Shown here piece after piece: positions 20,596 to 28,671 of a DNA stretch of 28,705 nt; position 1 is the first letter of the stretch; each line of letters begins with the position of its first letter. This DNA comes from a virus, in IMG/VR virus record IMGVR_UViG_3300048591_000387, positions 1 to 28,705 of that record, one strand, 5' to 3'. The notes beneath the pieces are model-generated. The model searched no databases. It saw only the letters and a program-made list of their open reading frames with translations, and had not been told where the DNA came from. A program made the translations under genes and the position numbers.

Positions 20596-21564
20596 GTGGC
20601 AATCTGCACCCGCAACCAAGTCCTGCAATACATCGGGCTCTCGGACACATCATCTGAGGAGCCCGCGATCATTGTGCAGGCCGTGACGCCGAGCGGATCG
20701 TCTACGGTGTCGCAGGTCACGCTGTCGATCGCGTCCTTTGTGCTGACCGTTACTCCAAACGTGACGGCTGGTGCGGCCATTTCCCCCGCGACGTTCGATC
20801 TGCTCGACGAGGACTATGACACACTCTCGGAGTTGACGACGGCACTCAACGCGCTCGGGTATCTCAACGCGATTCGAGCGACAGAGGACGCTACGGTTCC
20901 ATCGTCCCTGATCTCGGTGGACGCTACGCCGATTGCCGCTAACACGCTGGGCACGATCACCTACGACAACCCGACGACCGATAGCACGGTCGGGCTAATC
21001 GACACACTGATACCGGCGGTGGAACTGGAGTTTGAGCGGTTCACGGGGCGGAAGGTGGACGCCGAGGCGCTGGACGAGCGGTACGACGGGGACGGGGCGG
21101 AGGTCATCGTGTTGCGGTCGGCACCAGCGACGGTGACGGCGGTTTCGCTGATCGACGCGGACGGGTCGGCAACTACTGTTGCGTCCACGGAATACTACGC
21201 GGACACGGAGCGGGGCTTCCTGTACGCCCGGAGCGGATCGACGCACACCTACGGCTTTGTGCCCGATGGGTACGGCGACGGGCCCGCGCGGAACCGTGCG
21301 CCGCTGTACCGCTGGCCCGAGGGCACGCGGAACGTGCGGGTGCAATACACGGGTGGGTGGTCCACTGATTCCAACGATCCCAACTTTGTGCCGGCGGACC
21401 TGTCGCTTGCGGCGTGTCGCCGGATCGCGGACCTGATCGCGGATCGGCGGAACAATCGGATGATGACAACAGACTCTATGCAGGGCCGAATGTTGGTCCG
21501 CAACGTGGCGTCTGAATACGCCACGCTAATGAACTACTTCGGCCCTTGGCGGCGGGAGGCGTAG
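20596..21564 (+). CDS. head-tail connector (gp6-like) with extra inserted domain
   Basis: A 322-residue adaptor. The N-terminal QVLQYIGLSD and the core from about 137 on (LIDTLIPAVELEFERFTGRKVD, AVSLIDADG, STEYYADTERGFLYARSG, NVRVQYTGGWS, VPADLSLAACRRIADLIADRRN) match the HK97 gp6/Phage_connect_1 layout, which usually totals about 100-200 residues. Residues about 25-130 (repeated Thr/Ser/Val strands with a TLSELTTALNALGYLNA helix) are an additional domain. It sits as a ring under the portal. The start is a GTG four bases after the previous stop. Confidence 0.8.
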   Translation: MAICTRNQVLQYIGLSDTSSEEPAIIVQAVTPSGSSTVSQVTLSIASFVLTVTPNVTAGAAISPATFDLLDEDYDTLSELTTALNALGYLNAIRATEDATVPSSLISVDATPIAANTLGTITYDNPTTDSTVGLIDTLIPAVELEFERFTGRKVDAEALDERYDGDGAEVIVLRSAPATVTAVSLIDADGSATTVASTEYYADTERGFLYARSGSTHTYGFVPDGYGDGPARNRAPLYRWPEGTRNVRVQYTGGWSTDSNDPNFVPADLSLAACRRIADLIADRRNNRMMTTDSMQGRMLVRNVASEYATLMNYFGPWRREA

Positions 21565-21902
21565 TGCTTTCCAACGCCAACGCCGAGGTATCTGTGTTCG
21601 TGCGGCAGCAATCGCGCGATGTGTCCGGCGCGCTCATTACCAAATGGGCTTGCTCGGCACACAAGGCGGCGTGCTACATCCAGACGAATACGGCTGCCGA
21701 GAACGTGCGTGCGGGCGGGGAGCGTTCGGTGTTCGCAGGCATTGCCGAGTTCCCCATCTATATCGACGTGACGCAGGGTGATCGGCTTGTGTGGGATACC
21801 AGAACGCTCCAGGTGGACGCCAGCCACCGCGTATATCGCAATGGTGACTTCGCGGACAGGTATCGGGTCGAGTGGTCGGAGGTGCGCAATGCCGGTGCTT
21901 AG
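21564..21902 (+). CDS. head closure / head-tail joining protein, 112 aa
   Basis: The GTG start shares a base with the TAG of the connector gene (TAGTG). The C-terminal half (AEFPIYIDVTQGDRLVWDTRTLQVDA, then RYRVEWSEV) has the small beta-barrel pattern of phage head-tail joining proteins (SPP1 gp16/HK97 gp9 type), in which a strand ending GDRL precedes further strands. It should close the portal channel after packaging. Position between gp6-like and gp10-like genes agrees. Confidence 0.7.
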   Translation: MLSNANAEVSVFVRQQSRDVSGALITKWACSAHKAACYIQTNTAAENVRAGGERSVFAGIAEFPIYIDVTQGDRLVWDTRTLQVDASHRVYRNGDFADRYRVEWSEVRNAGA

Positions 21903-22470
21903 TTGGAACGCTCCCGACATCCTCGACACCACAAAGAACGCCGTGGACAAGGGGTTGCAAGCGTCGGCGGCGGTGCTGGTCGCGTCGGTGCAGAACAAAC
22001 TTGGGCTGCGTGGTGCCCCGTACAAGACGCTAAGCAAGGGCCGGGCGATCCTGAAACAGGTCGAGAAGGATGGGTACTTCAAGTTGGGCACAAAAGGAAA
22101 GGGGGCTTTCCGAGCAAACTCGGCTAGGAAGCGGGCGTATCTCGCGGCGATTGAGGAGCGGGACAACTCGACCAAAGACACTTGGGGGTATGACCGTGTT
22201 GACCCGCCGGGTGGGTATCCGCGTCGGCGCACGGGCGACCTTCTGCGATCGGCTGGATTCGAGAAGGCCGGAGACCTGCGATACGAGGCCGGGTACGGCA
22301 CGGAAAACAAGGCGTACATCTACGGCGCATACCACGAGTTCGGATCGCCGGGCGGGCTGATCCCACCCCGTCCCGTGTGGAACCCGTCGTGGAAGGGCGA
22401 GCAGGCGAACATGCTTGAAGCGTTCATGCGGCAGGCGTCGATCGAGTTCCGGGGGAACGTTGGGCAATGA
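21889..22470 (+). CDS. neck / tail-completion protein, HK97 gp10-like
   Basis: A 193-residue protein beginning MPVLSWNAPD at the ATG 21889, 14 bases inside the previous gene. The pattern ATKNAVDKGLQASAAVLVASVQNKLGL, RRRTGDLLRSAG, then YGAYHEFGSPGG and PPRPVWNP is typical of gp10-like minor tail/neck proteins (TGxLxxS ... EFG ... PxRP). A basic middle insertion (GKGKGAFRAN region) enlarges it. It should join the head-closure ring to the tail tube. Confidence 0.8.
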   Translation: MPVLSWNAPDILDTTKNAVDKGLQASAAVLVASVQNKLGLRGAPYKTLSKGRAILKQVEKDGYFKLGTKGKGAFRANSARKRAYLAAIEERDNSTKDTWGYDRVDPPGGYPRRRTGDLLRSAGFEKAGDLRYEAGYGTENKAYIYGAYHEFGSPGGLIPPRPVWNPSWKGEQANMLEAFMRQASIEFRGNVGQ

Positions 22471-22898
22471 GCTGGGGTGAAGTCGCCAAATCGCTGTATA
22501 CGCTTCTCGACGGCGACACCGGAGCTGGTGGCCTGCGCAACTCTTCCAGCACCGCCTACGTCAACTCCATCTCGCAGGGCCTGTCGATCAAGAACGCCAC
22601 CCTTCCGATTGTGACGTTCTTCGGCATCTCGGGCACGCCGGATAACGTCTTCGACCCGAACAACAAGGTCATGGACTACGGCTTTCAGGTGGACGTGTTT
22701 ACGCTCGCCAATCTCGGCGCGTACGCCCACGAGCCCATCGTGGCGCGGGTCAAGTCGAAGCTCGACCGACAAACGTTGTCGGTGACGGGATGGGTCAATG
22801 GTGCCATGTTTCTCGATTCCGAACAACCCGTGCAGATTGAGGGCGACTACCTCCGCACGGTGCTCCAGTTCTCAGTGTTCATCAACGATCCGTCTTAG
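22467..22898 (+). CDS. tail terminator protein, 143 aa
   Basis: It begins MSWGEVAKSLYTLLDGD, overlapping the previous stop (ATGA). The order helix, TLPIVTFFGISGT, DYGFQVDVFT, a long helix (EPIVARVKSKLDRQTLSV) and YLRTVLQFSVFIND matches the alpha/beta tail-terminator fold (DUF3168/gpU type). The ring of this protein caps the tail tube and sets its end. Its place before the tube gene supports the call. Confidence 0.8.
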   Translation: MSWGEVAKSLYTLLDGDTGAGGLRNSSSTAYVNSISQGLSIKNATLPIVTFFGISGTPDNVFDPNNKVMDYGFQVDVFTLANLGAYAHEPIVARVKSKLDRQTLSVTGWVNGAMFLDSEQPVQIEGDYLRTVLQFSVFINDPS

Positions 22899-22912
22899 AC
22901 GGTGGGGGCGGT

Positions 22913-23755
22913 ATGGCTGTCTTTGTGGTCAATGGTGTGGTCCCCACTTCCTGGGCGGGGAACAATAACGGCATCCTGATCGGCGTGGGAACGGGCGCTG
23001 GCGTCAAGCACCGCGAGGCTTCGCTGTCGATTGATGCGGGCTCGAACGATACGACCGCGTTCTCGGCTGCGGCCGCGTTCACGTCGTCGATCACGGGGCT
23101 GCGCGGGTCGTCGGTGCAGTTCTCCGGCCGCTGGGAACCCGCGAACAACTCCAACTCCATCGCCATCACCTACACGAACGGGTACATCGCCAACCTTCGC
23201 CGGTTGACCATGAACATCTCGTATGCGGTGCAGGAGTCTACGGTGTCGGATGGCTCTGGTGTCGTGGCCCGATCGTATCTGCCGGGGCTCTACACGGTCC
23301 GAGGGCAGTACGAGTGCTTTGTCGATGACACCACGGCGATCGTGCTGCCTGGTAGTTCCACGTCGGGCTCGGCGACGTTCAAGTTCATCGAAAACTCCAG
23401 CGACGACCATACCGCTGCGGGCACGATCCGATCAACGGTCGCCAATATCGGCATGGCCGTGGGCAACATCCCGACGATCACCTACGACTACGAGTTTGAG
23501 TCTGCGGTGACGTTCGCCGGTGAGACCGACGGCTCTACCGGGACGTACCACAGCTCGCCGTTCAAGTATTGGATCGACTCGGCCTCTGGCGTGCTCGGCA
23601 CGTCGGCGACTGGATCGCTGGTGCTGACGGCGGCGACGGGTCGGACGTACACGGCAAACGCATTCCCGGCCGCGATCAACATTGAAGCGGTGGTGGGGCA
23701 GCCTCTCGGGATCACGGTCAACGCGCAGATTTCCGGCAACGTGACAGTGGGATAA
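22913..23755 (+). CDS. major tail tube protein
   Basis: A 280-residue beta-rich protein: HREASLSIDAGSNDTTAFS, GLRGSSVQFSGRWEP, LTMNISYAVQEST, then a second set of strands. The order of a short strand pair, D-x-S-x-D-T-T and a GxxxxSGRW-type turn is typical of siphovirus tail tubes. The C-terminal part (FVDDTTAIVLPGSS, NIPTITYDYEFES, FPAAINIEAVVGQPL) repeats a similar beta plan and may be a second tube-like or Ig-like domain. It should polymerise around the tape measure. Confidence 0.75.
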   Translation: MAVFVVNGVVPTSWAGNNNGILIGVGTGAGVKHREASLSIDAGSNDTTAFSAAAAFTSSITGLRGSSVQFSGRWEPANNSNSIAITYTNGYIANLRRLTMNISYAVQESTVSDGSGVVARSYLPGLYTVRGQYECFVDDTTAIVLPGSSTSGSATFKFIENSSDDHTAAGTIRSTVANIGMAVGNIPTITYDYEFESAVTFAGETDGSTGTYHSSPFKYWIDSASGVLGTSATGSLVLTAATGRTYTANAFPAAINIEAVVGQPLGITVNAQISGNVTVG

Positions 23756-23759
23756 GTCT

Positions 23760-25019
23760 ATGGCTGGTGGCGTTCGCAAACTTGGCACTTCGATGGTCGA
23801 GATTTCGGCGGACATCGCTCCGCTGGAGGCTCGCCTTGCCGAAGCAAAGCGCCTTGTAGAGCAGTACGAGATGGACGTGGAGGCCGCGAAGGCGCAGGCC
23901 AATATGTCTGACGAGGACCGCTATCAGGCGACGTTGCAACGGTTCGCGGTGGAGGCCGAGCAGAAGCGGCGTGCGATTGCTATGGAGCAGGAACACGCCG
24001 ATGCCATTCGTCGATCGGCGTCCCAGGTTGCTACAGCAACCAAAGAGGTTGAGCAGAAGGGTGCCGCCGGATTCGCCGCCGCAGATGGTTTTACCGACAG
24101 GATAAAGAACGCCACTGCACCAGCCCGTGGTTTCATCACGGCGCTTTCCGGCGTTGTTCGCATTCTTGGTGTTGCTGGAGTTGCAATCGGCGCGGCTGGG
24201 CTGGCGTTTGGAAAACTCCGAGACTTCATCTTTGGTTCTCGTCGAGAGATCGAAGCCTACAACGCTCGGATTGCAGAAACCAACAAGCTGCACGCCGAGT
24301 TTACAAAGATAGCCGAGAGGCTTCGTGGAGAGGCGAGAACGGCGCTTGGTTTGGAGTTCTTTGGAGAAGATACAGACAGATCGGAACTCATTGCACAAAT
24401 CAGGTCGATTCAGGAGGAGATTCAGAAGCTAGAGGAAAGGCGAGATGGTGGTCGGTTCACCGGAGTCGGCCTGCTATCCACGCTTATCTTTGGCGGAAGA
24501 GAGAAGCGGATTCAGGATGAGATACGAGAGGAGATGGCCGGACTTGAAAAGGCGCTGTCTTCCGCCGGCGCAGCAGCATCCGCCGCGCTCGACAGAACAG
24601 CAGCACAAGGTGAGGCGTTTGTACGCAACCAGAGGGCGGCTTATCAGGAAATGATGGCCGAAAGGGTGGCCGCGCTAAAGGATGTCGAGGAATCAGAAAA
24701 GCGAATCTCTCGAATGGTCGAGGATTCTTTGCGAGCGATTTCCGACAAGCCGAGATATATCGAGGAAGCCAAGCGAGCGGCGGTCGATGCGGTGAAGGCC
24801 AGGGCGGAAGCAGACGCGGAGTTGGCGGCGCAAGAGAAGGCGGACGCCGCCGTCGCCCACGCCGCCCGCATGGACAATATCGCCCGCGAACACGAGGCCA
24901 TGATGCGGGCAATCGAGGAATACAAGGCGAAGATCGTGGGGGCGAACACGGCATTCGGTGGCATTCGCAATCTGGAAGCGATCCCCGGCATCCTCGAAAA
25001 GTTGGTCAACCGAATCTAG
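23760..25019 (+). CDS. short tape measure protein
   Basis: A 419-residue protein, mostly coiled coil (APLEARLAEAKRLVEQYEMD; DADAELAAQ-type Ala/Glu/Lys helices), with a Gly/Ala hydrophobic segment (122-152, GFITALSGVVRILGVAG and on). At about 1.5 angstrom per residue, the usual rule for tape measures, it would set a tail of roughly 60 nm, short for a siphovirus. Bases 24200-24760 have more A/T and many AGA/AGG codons compared with flanking genes, suggesting a recently swapped central segment. The ATG at 23760 comes directly after the tube gene. Confidence 0.8.
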   Translation: MAGGVRKLGTSMVEISADIAPLEARLAEAKRLVEQYEMDVEAAKAQANMSDEDRYQATLQRFAVEAEQKRRAIAMEQEHADAIRRSASQVATATKEVEQKGAAGFAAADGFTDRIKNATAPARGFITALSGVVRILGVAGVAIGAAGLAFGKLRDFIFGSRREIEAYNARIAETNKLHAEFTKIAERLRGEARTALGLEFFGEDTDRSELIAQIRSIQEEIQKLEERRDGGRFTGVGLLSTLIFGGREKRIQDEIREEMAGLEKALSSAGAAASAALDRTAAQGEAFVRNQRAAYQEMMAERVAALKDVEESEKRISRMVEDSLRAISDKPRYIEEAKRAAVDAVKARAEADAELAAQEKADAAVAHAARMDNIAREHEAMMRAIEEYKAKIVGANTAFGGIRNLEAIPGILEKLVNRI

Positions 25020-25028
25020 GGGGTGGGT

Positions 25029-25889
25029 GTGGCGCTGACGTTCAGCCGACAATACGCCGAGGGGTCGATGGGCACGGGGGCCGTGTTCGGCGGGGTGTCT
25101 GTTGATTCCGACACGATCCGCTATCTGGTGCCCGGTGCGACAAAGGCCGACGCGCTTGCCAACGTGGACTTGCAGGCGCTGATCGCTGCGGGCACGCACC
25201 CAGACGGAATCTCGGGCCTGTTCCTCCAGGCGACAAACCCGACCGAGCGTGTGGGTGCCGGAACGGATGTCGGGTGGTACGTGGACGTGGTGTACGGCAA
25301 GAACCGCATGAGCGGTTCCGACGTGCGTGTGACGCCGCCCGATCGCACGTCACCAGACTACCGCCTCGATAGCACGTCATCGCGGATCGAGACGATCACA
25401 GTGCCGGTACTCGCCGAGTTCGAGCTTGTCGGACCTCCCGACCCGTTCGGAACAGATTTCGAGGTGGTGTCTTACGAGCGGCACGATATCAAGATCGCGC
25501 TGCCGATGACGCAATACACGCTCAAGATCAACACAAGCACATTCGGATCAACGCAGGTATCCGCGATCGCGGGGCAGATTGGTAAGATACACTCATTCGG
25601 TGGGCGGAAGTGGTTGTTTCAGAACGGGTCGATGGACGAGATCGAAGAGGGCGTCTACTCGCTCGCGTACACATGGCTCAACGATCCCGGAACGCCAGAG
25701 GTGACAATCCCCGCGCCGGGCTCCGGTCAGCAGTACCTCGTGACACCGGAGAGGGAAGCGTTTCAGGAATACGTTGTTCGGCCCTACGTCGATGGCTTCG
25801 GGCTCCAGCGGTTCGAGGTCATTGTGGTTGATACCTATGAGGAAGATTTGACAGGATGGACAGGGCTCCCCGGCAATCCGACACCATAA
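25029..25889 (+). CDS. distal tail protein, about 286 aa
   Basis: It starts near GTG 25029 (MALTFSRQYAEGSMG), five bases after GGGGG; GTG 25023 is an alternative. It is beta-rich with TDVGWYVDVVYGKNRMSGSD, IETITVPVLAEFELVG, KIALPMTQYTLKINTS and SFGGRKWLFQNGSMDEI. By order it occupies the place of the distal tail (Dit-like) or tail-tip protein after the tape measure, but I do not see a defining motif. It probably forms the hub to which fibres attach. Confidence 0.6.
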   Translation: MALTFSRQYAEGSMGTGAVFGGVSVDSDTIRYLVPGATKADALANVDLQALIAAGTHPDGISGLFLQATNPTERVGAGTDVGWYVDVVYGKNRMSGSDVRVTPPDRTSPDYRLDSTSSRIETITVPVLAEFELVGPPDPFGTDFEVVSYERHDIKIALPMTQYTLKINTSTFGSTQVSAIAGQIGKIHSFGGRKWLFQNGSMDEIEEGVYSLAYTWLNDPGTPEVTIPAPGSGQQYLVTPEREAFQEYVVRPYVDGFGLQRFEVIVVDTYEEDLTGWTGLPGNPTP

Positions 25890-25894
25890 CGCCG

Positions 25895-26197
25895 ATGATC
25901 CAGACCGGGGTGTACCTGTACCCCGGCGTGGTCGAGAGCGTGACGGGAACCGATGGGTCCAATGAGGCCCCGCCGGAGCAGTTGTCATTCGTCATCACCT
26001 ATTGGGTCAACGGCAAGCCGTACAGGGCGACGGCGGTACAGAACGCTTGGCGACTGCACGATGACACGATCGACGGGGTATCGGTGAAGGTGTACCCGAT
26101 CAAGCCGGGTACGCCGGTTCTGGTGTGGAAGTCGCCCCAGAAGGTCTATGCGTTGTTCCCCGAGCGTATCGCGCTTCGGGCGTGCCCGGAGGCGTAA
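25895..26197 (+). CDS. hypothetical tail-associated protein, 100 aa
   Basis: A small beta protein (TGVYLYPGVVESVTGTD, SFVITYWVNGKPYRATAV, VKVYPIKPGTPVLVW). The start at ATG 25895 keeps it clear of the previous gene; an in-frame ATG at 25856 has a better ribosome site (AGGAAG) but overlaps by 34 bases. It could be a small tail-tip or baseplate component. No known family is recognised. Confidence 0.6.
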   Translation: MIQTGVYLYPGVVESVTGTDGSNEAPPEQLSFVITYWVNGKPYRATAVQNAWRLHDDTIDGVSVKVYPIKPGTPVLVWKSPQKVYALFPERIALRACPEA

Positions 26198-26535
26198 TGG
26201 CGATCAAGCGGACATATACCGAGCGGTTGTACCTCAAGGCGTCGGAGGCGGCGGTGGTCTTCGACGTGTCGGAGCTGACCGAGGCCACGGTCTATCTCGA
26301 CTACGACTCGGCATCTGGGGCGGCGCTGTCTACGGCGGTTGTGACGGTCGAGCGTTCACCGGACGGCGAGGCGTGGTACGCGATGCAGTCGGCGACCACG
26401 CTTTCATCCGAGGCGGCAACCGCCGACCTCGACGTATCGAACACAAACAGGCTCCGCGTGCGGGTGTCCACCGCACAGGCGGACGCGGGGTATGCAAACA
26501 TTCACGTCGTCGGCGTAGTGGACGCCGGGCAATAA
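26197..26535 (+). CDS. hypothetical tail-region protein, 112 aa
   Basis: TAATG overlap with the previous gene; GGAGG just upstream. It begins MAIKRTYTERLYLKASE and consists of strands (AAVVFDVSELTEATVYLDYD, AVVTVERSPDGEAWYAM, LRVRVSTAQADAGYANIHVVGVVD). The alternation suggests a small beta-sandwich, carbohydrate-binding-like or adaptor fold in the tail tip. The specific role is unknown. Confidence 0.65.
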   Translation: MAIKRTYTERLYLKASEAAVVFDVSELTEATVYLDYDSASGAALSTAVVTVERSPDGEAWYAMQSATTLSSEAATADLDVSNTNRLRVRVSTAQADAGYANIHVVGVVDAGQ

Positions 26536-26544
26536 GGGGGAATC

Positions 26545-27399
26545 ATGGCGACTATCTACGCATTGGAAGGCGATCGTGACTGGTCGAATACCGGGTCATT
26601 CAATACCGCGATCGACGGGTCTGGTTCGGCTGGGCTCCCGACCACCGGCGACACGCTCATCGTGTTCGGTGAGACGCGGGTCACGGCGGGACACAACGGG
26701 CTCGCGGCGGTGGACCTTGCGGCGTGCTACGTTCAGGGACGGGGGAATCTGTCCGGCACGGCGGCGATCACGCTCCAGGTGTCGGACGGCGGCGCAGGGA
26801 TCGCGGCCATCTCGAACGGGTCCGGTCGGCTCCAGATCATCTCGGGCACGGCTGGCATCGACACGCTGGTCTGGAACCCGCGATCGGGCGGCGCGATCCT
26901 GTCGCTGGAGTCGGGCACAGTGCCCGATCTCCGCTGGCAGAATGGCGTGTTCGAGCAGCAGTCGGCGGCGGTGGTCACGACGATGACAAAGACATCGCCC
27001 AGCCGGGGGATCATCTACGACGGGTCCACAGCAATCACGACGCTCTACAACCTCGCGGGGAATCTGGAGTGTTGGCGGTCGGTGACGACGTGCTGGAACT
27101 CCGCACCGCTTCTAGTGCAGGGTGACGCGGCGCTGGCGACCATCAACAACTTCTCGCGGCTCAACGATCGGTCGAGCGCGGCCCCGACGACACTGAACCA
27201 ATACGCGGGCGTGTATTCGCCAGCGGGCTCGCCCGTGTCGCGGCAGATCACCACGATCAATCGTCGCGGTGGGCAGGTGGTGACGCACGTACAGGGCCGG
27301 GAGATTCTGACGGCGGGGACGTACAACAACTTCACCGGCCAGCCGAATACGCTCGCTCAGGAATCGTTGAGCGATGCGTCTGGTATCTTCAACGCCTAA
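26545..27399 (+). CDS. probable tail fibre / receptor-binding protein, 284 aa
   Basis: A Gly/Ser/Thr/Ala-rich beta-solenoid-like sequence: short strands separated by turns (YVQGRGNLSGTAAITLQVSDGG, GIAAISNGSGRLQIISG, LSLESGTVPDLRWQNG, LYNLAGNLECW). It has no catalytic motif. AAGGGGGAA lies before the ATG. Placement near the end of the tail genes and the repeat-like beta pattern fit a fibre or spike protein. Two cysteines stand close together (LECW, TTCWN). Confidence 0.65.
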   Translation: MATIYALEGDRDWSNTGSFNTAIDGSGSAGLPTTGDTLIVFGETRVTAGHNGLAAVDLAACYVQGRGNLSGTAAITLQVSDGGAGIAAISNGSGRLQIISGTAGIDTLVWNPRSGGAILSLESGTVPDLRWQNGVFEQQSAAVVTTMTKTSPSRGIIYDGSTAITTLYNLAGNLECWRSVTTCWNSAPLLVQGDAALATINNFSRLNDRSSAAPTTLNQYAGVYSPAGSPVSRQITTINRRGGQVVTHVQGREILTAGTYNNFTGQPNTLAQESLSDASGIFNA

Positions 27400-28289
27400 T
27401 GGGATCGGCATGGCTGACAAGTGACGGTGCGGCTCGGGTGTGCAGCGATGGGCTGTATATCTCCGACGAGCCGTGCGCGGCGGTGTGTGGGGGTGGTGCC
27501 GCCGCGAACTGCTGCACGGGCACGCAGCTATACAACTCTACCGGCGCTTGCCAGAACAATGAGGCGGCGTATGTCGGAGGAACAGGGACCGAGTTGGGGC
27601 AGCCTGACCCGCGGATATATCAATATCGAATGCAGGTTTCCGCAACGATTAGAACTCAGGAGGTTCGTTTTCGAGGAACAGATGTTTATACGCAGACTGG
27701 CGCGACGTTTGATATCCAGTATCAGATTAGGTGCGTCAATGCTGTATCTCCTCAGCCGTTTGCGATATCTGGTTCGACAAATCTTTTTCCCGCAACTGGG
27801 GTGCAGGTGTCGCTGCCATCAAACATCGTCTTACATCAGGTTGCCCAGTGTAGCGTTCAGTTCTTTTTTGGCAATAACATAGCCGGTACGGGTTTTTCCG
27901 GCATGAGAGAAATGCTTCTCAACTGGAACGCCCCTCCAGTTGGAGGAGCGATTACTGGTGGAGGCTTGGCATTTTCGCACTACGTTTTTTCTGGAGTCGG
28001 AGTGCCGAATACAAAGTGCCCGGTTGATAGACAGTGCCAAACAGGTTCGTACTCATACGAGGAAATCACGAGTTCTACAAACCCGATCGCGCTGGATAGA
28101 TACGTTGAAACGTCGTGCATTATCACGCCGGGATTCTTGAAGTGTGGTCCGGGTGCCCTCGCCGCACTTGCCAAGAAAAGCGGCGTCTCCCCCGAGATCG
28201 TTGCCGCCGTCCAGTCCCCCGATCCCGCCGTCGCTGCGGCAGCCGCCGCCCAGATTCGTGCTATGGGTATTTCCTGCTGTGGAGGCTAG
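27399..28289 (+). CDS. cysteine-rich tail protein, 296 aa
   Basis: TAATG overlap with the previous gene. The first 55 residues are very cysteine-rich (RVCSD, EPCAAVCGG, NCCTG, GACQNN), the middle is a beta-rich domain with further cysteines (IRCVN, VAQCSVQFFFGNN), and the C-terminus has PVDRQCQTG, ETSCIITPGFLKCGPG and ends ISCCGG. It is probably disulphide- or metal-stabilised and extracellular on the virion. Bases about 27600-28120 are clearly richer in A/T than all flanking genes, a sign of recent acquisition. A receptor-binding tip is a plausible role. Confidence 0.7.
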   Translation: MGSAWLTSDGAARVCSDGLYISDEPCAAVCGGGAAANCCTGTQLYNSTGACQNNEAAYVGGTGTELGQPDPRIYQYRMQVSATIRTQEVRFRGTDVYTQTGATFDIQYQIRCVNAVSPQPFAISGSTNLFPATGVQVSLPSNIVLHQVAQCSVQFFFGNNIAGTGFSGMREMLLNWNAPPVGGAITGGGLAFSHYVFSGVGVPNTKCPVDRQCQTGSYSYEEITSSTNPIALDRYVETSCIITPGFLKCGPGALAALAKKSGVSPEIVAAVQSPDPAVAAAAAAQIRAMGISCCGG

Positions 28290-28295
28290 CCGCCA

Positions 28296-28607
28296 ATGGC
28301 CCCGTCATTTACCGACCCCCAGAACGAAAGAGAGTGGATCGCCCAGATCGGGCGCGACCTCGCACACCTTCGAGGCGATGTCTCGGACTTCCGGGCCGAC
28401 GTGAGCGCCCGCATGGAGCGGGTAGAAACGCGCGTCGGTGACGCCCTGCCCGATCTCGCGCACCGCGTCCACAACCTGGAGCAAGAAAACGCAAAGACCG
28501 TCACACGCCGAGAGGCGTGGATCGTGTCTTTCATCGGGGCGATGGCGGCTGGCGCTGCGGGATGGCTCATAGCCGCATTCACCGGAAACCACCCGCCGAA
28601 CCCGTAA
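28296..28607 (+). CDS. holin-like / XhlA-like protein, 103 aa
   Basis: The N-terminal about 70 residues form a charged coiled coil (DLAHLRGDVSDFRADVSARME; HRVHNLEQENAK). It is followed by a linker with RREAWIVSF and one transmembrane helix (IGAMAAGAAGWLIAAF, about 79-95), then a short polar tail. This coiled coil plus single TM is the XhlA/holin-accessory pattern. The ATG lies 10 bases after GGAGG. No lysin is in the window, so the lysis cassette probably continues to the right. Confidence 0.65.
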   Translation: MAPSFTDPQNEREWIAQIGRDLAHLRGDVSDFRADVSARMERVETRVGDALPDLAHRVHNLEQENAKTVTRREAWIVSFIGAMAAGAAGWLIAAFTGNHPPNP

Positions 28608-28626
28608 GTTCTCATCATCATCGGCA

Positions 28627-28635
28627 TGGTACAAT
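28627..28635 (+). promoter_or_regulatory. possible extended -10 promoter
   Basis: TG-G-TACAAT in the gap after the holin-like gene, about 35 bases before the next start. No clear -35 is present. It may drive genes beyond the right edge. Confidence 0.3.
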
Positions 28636-28671
28636 ATGCCCAACCTATGCGCGATCCGCGCGGGAGGGCCG

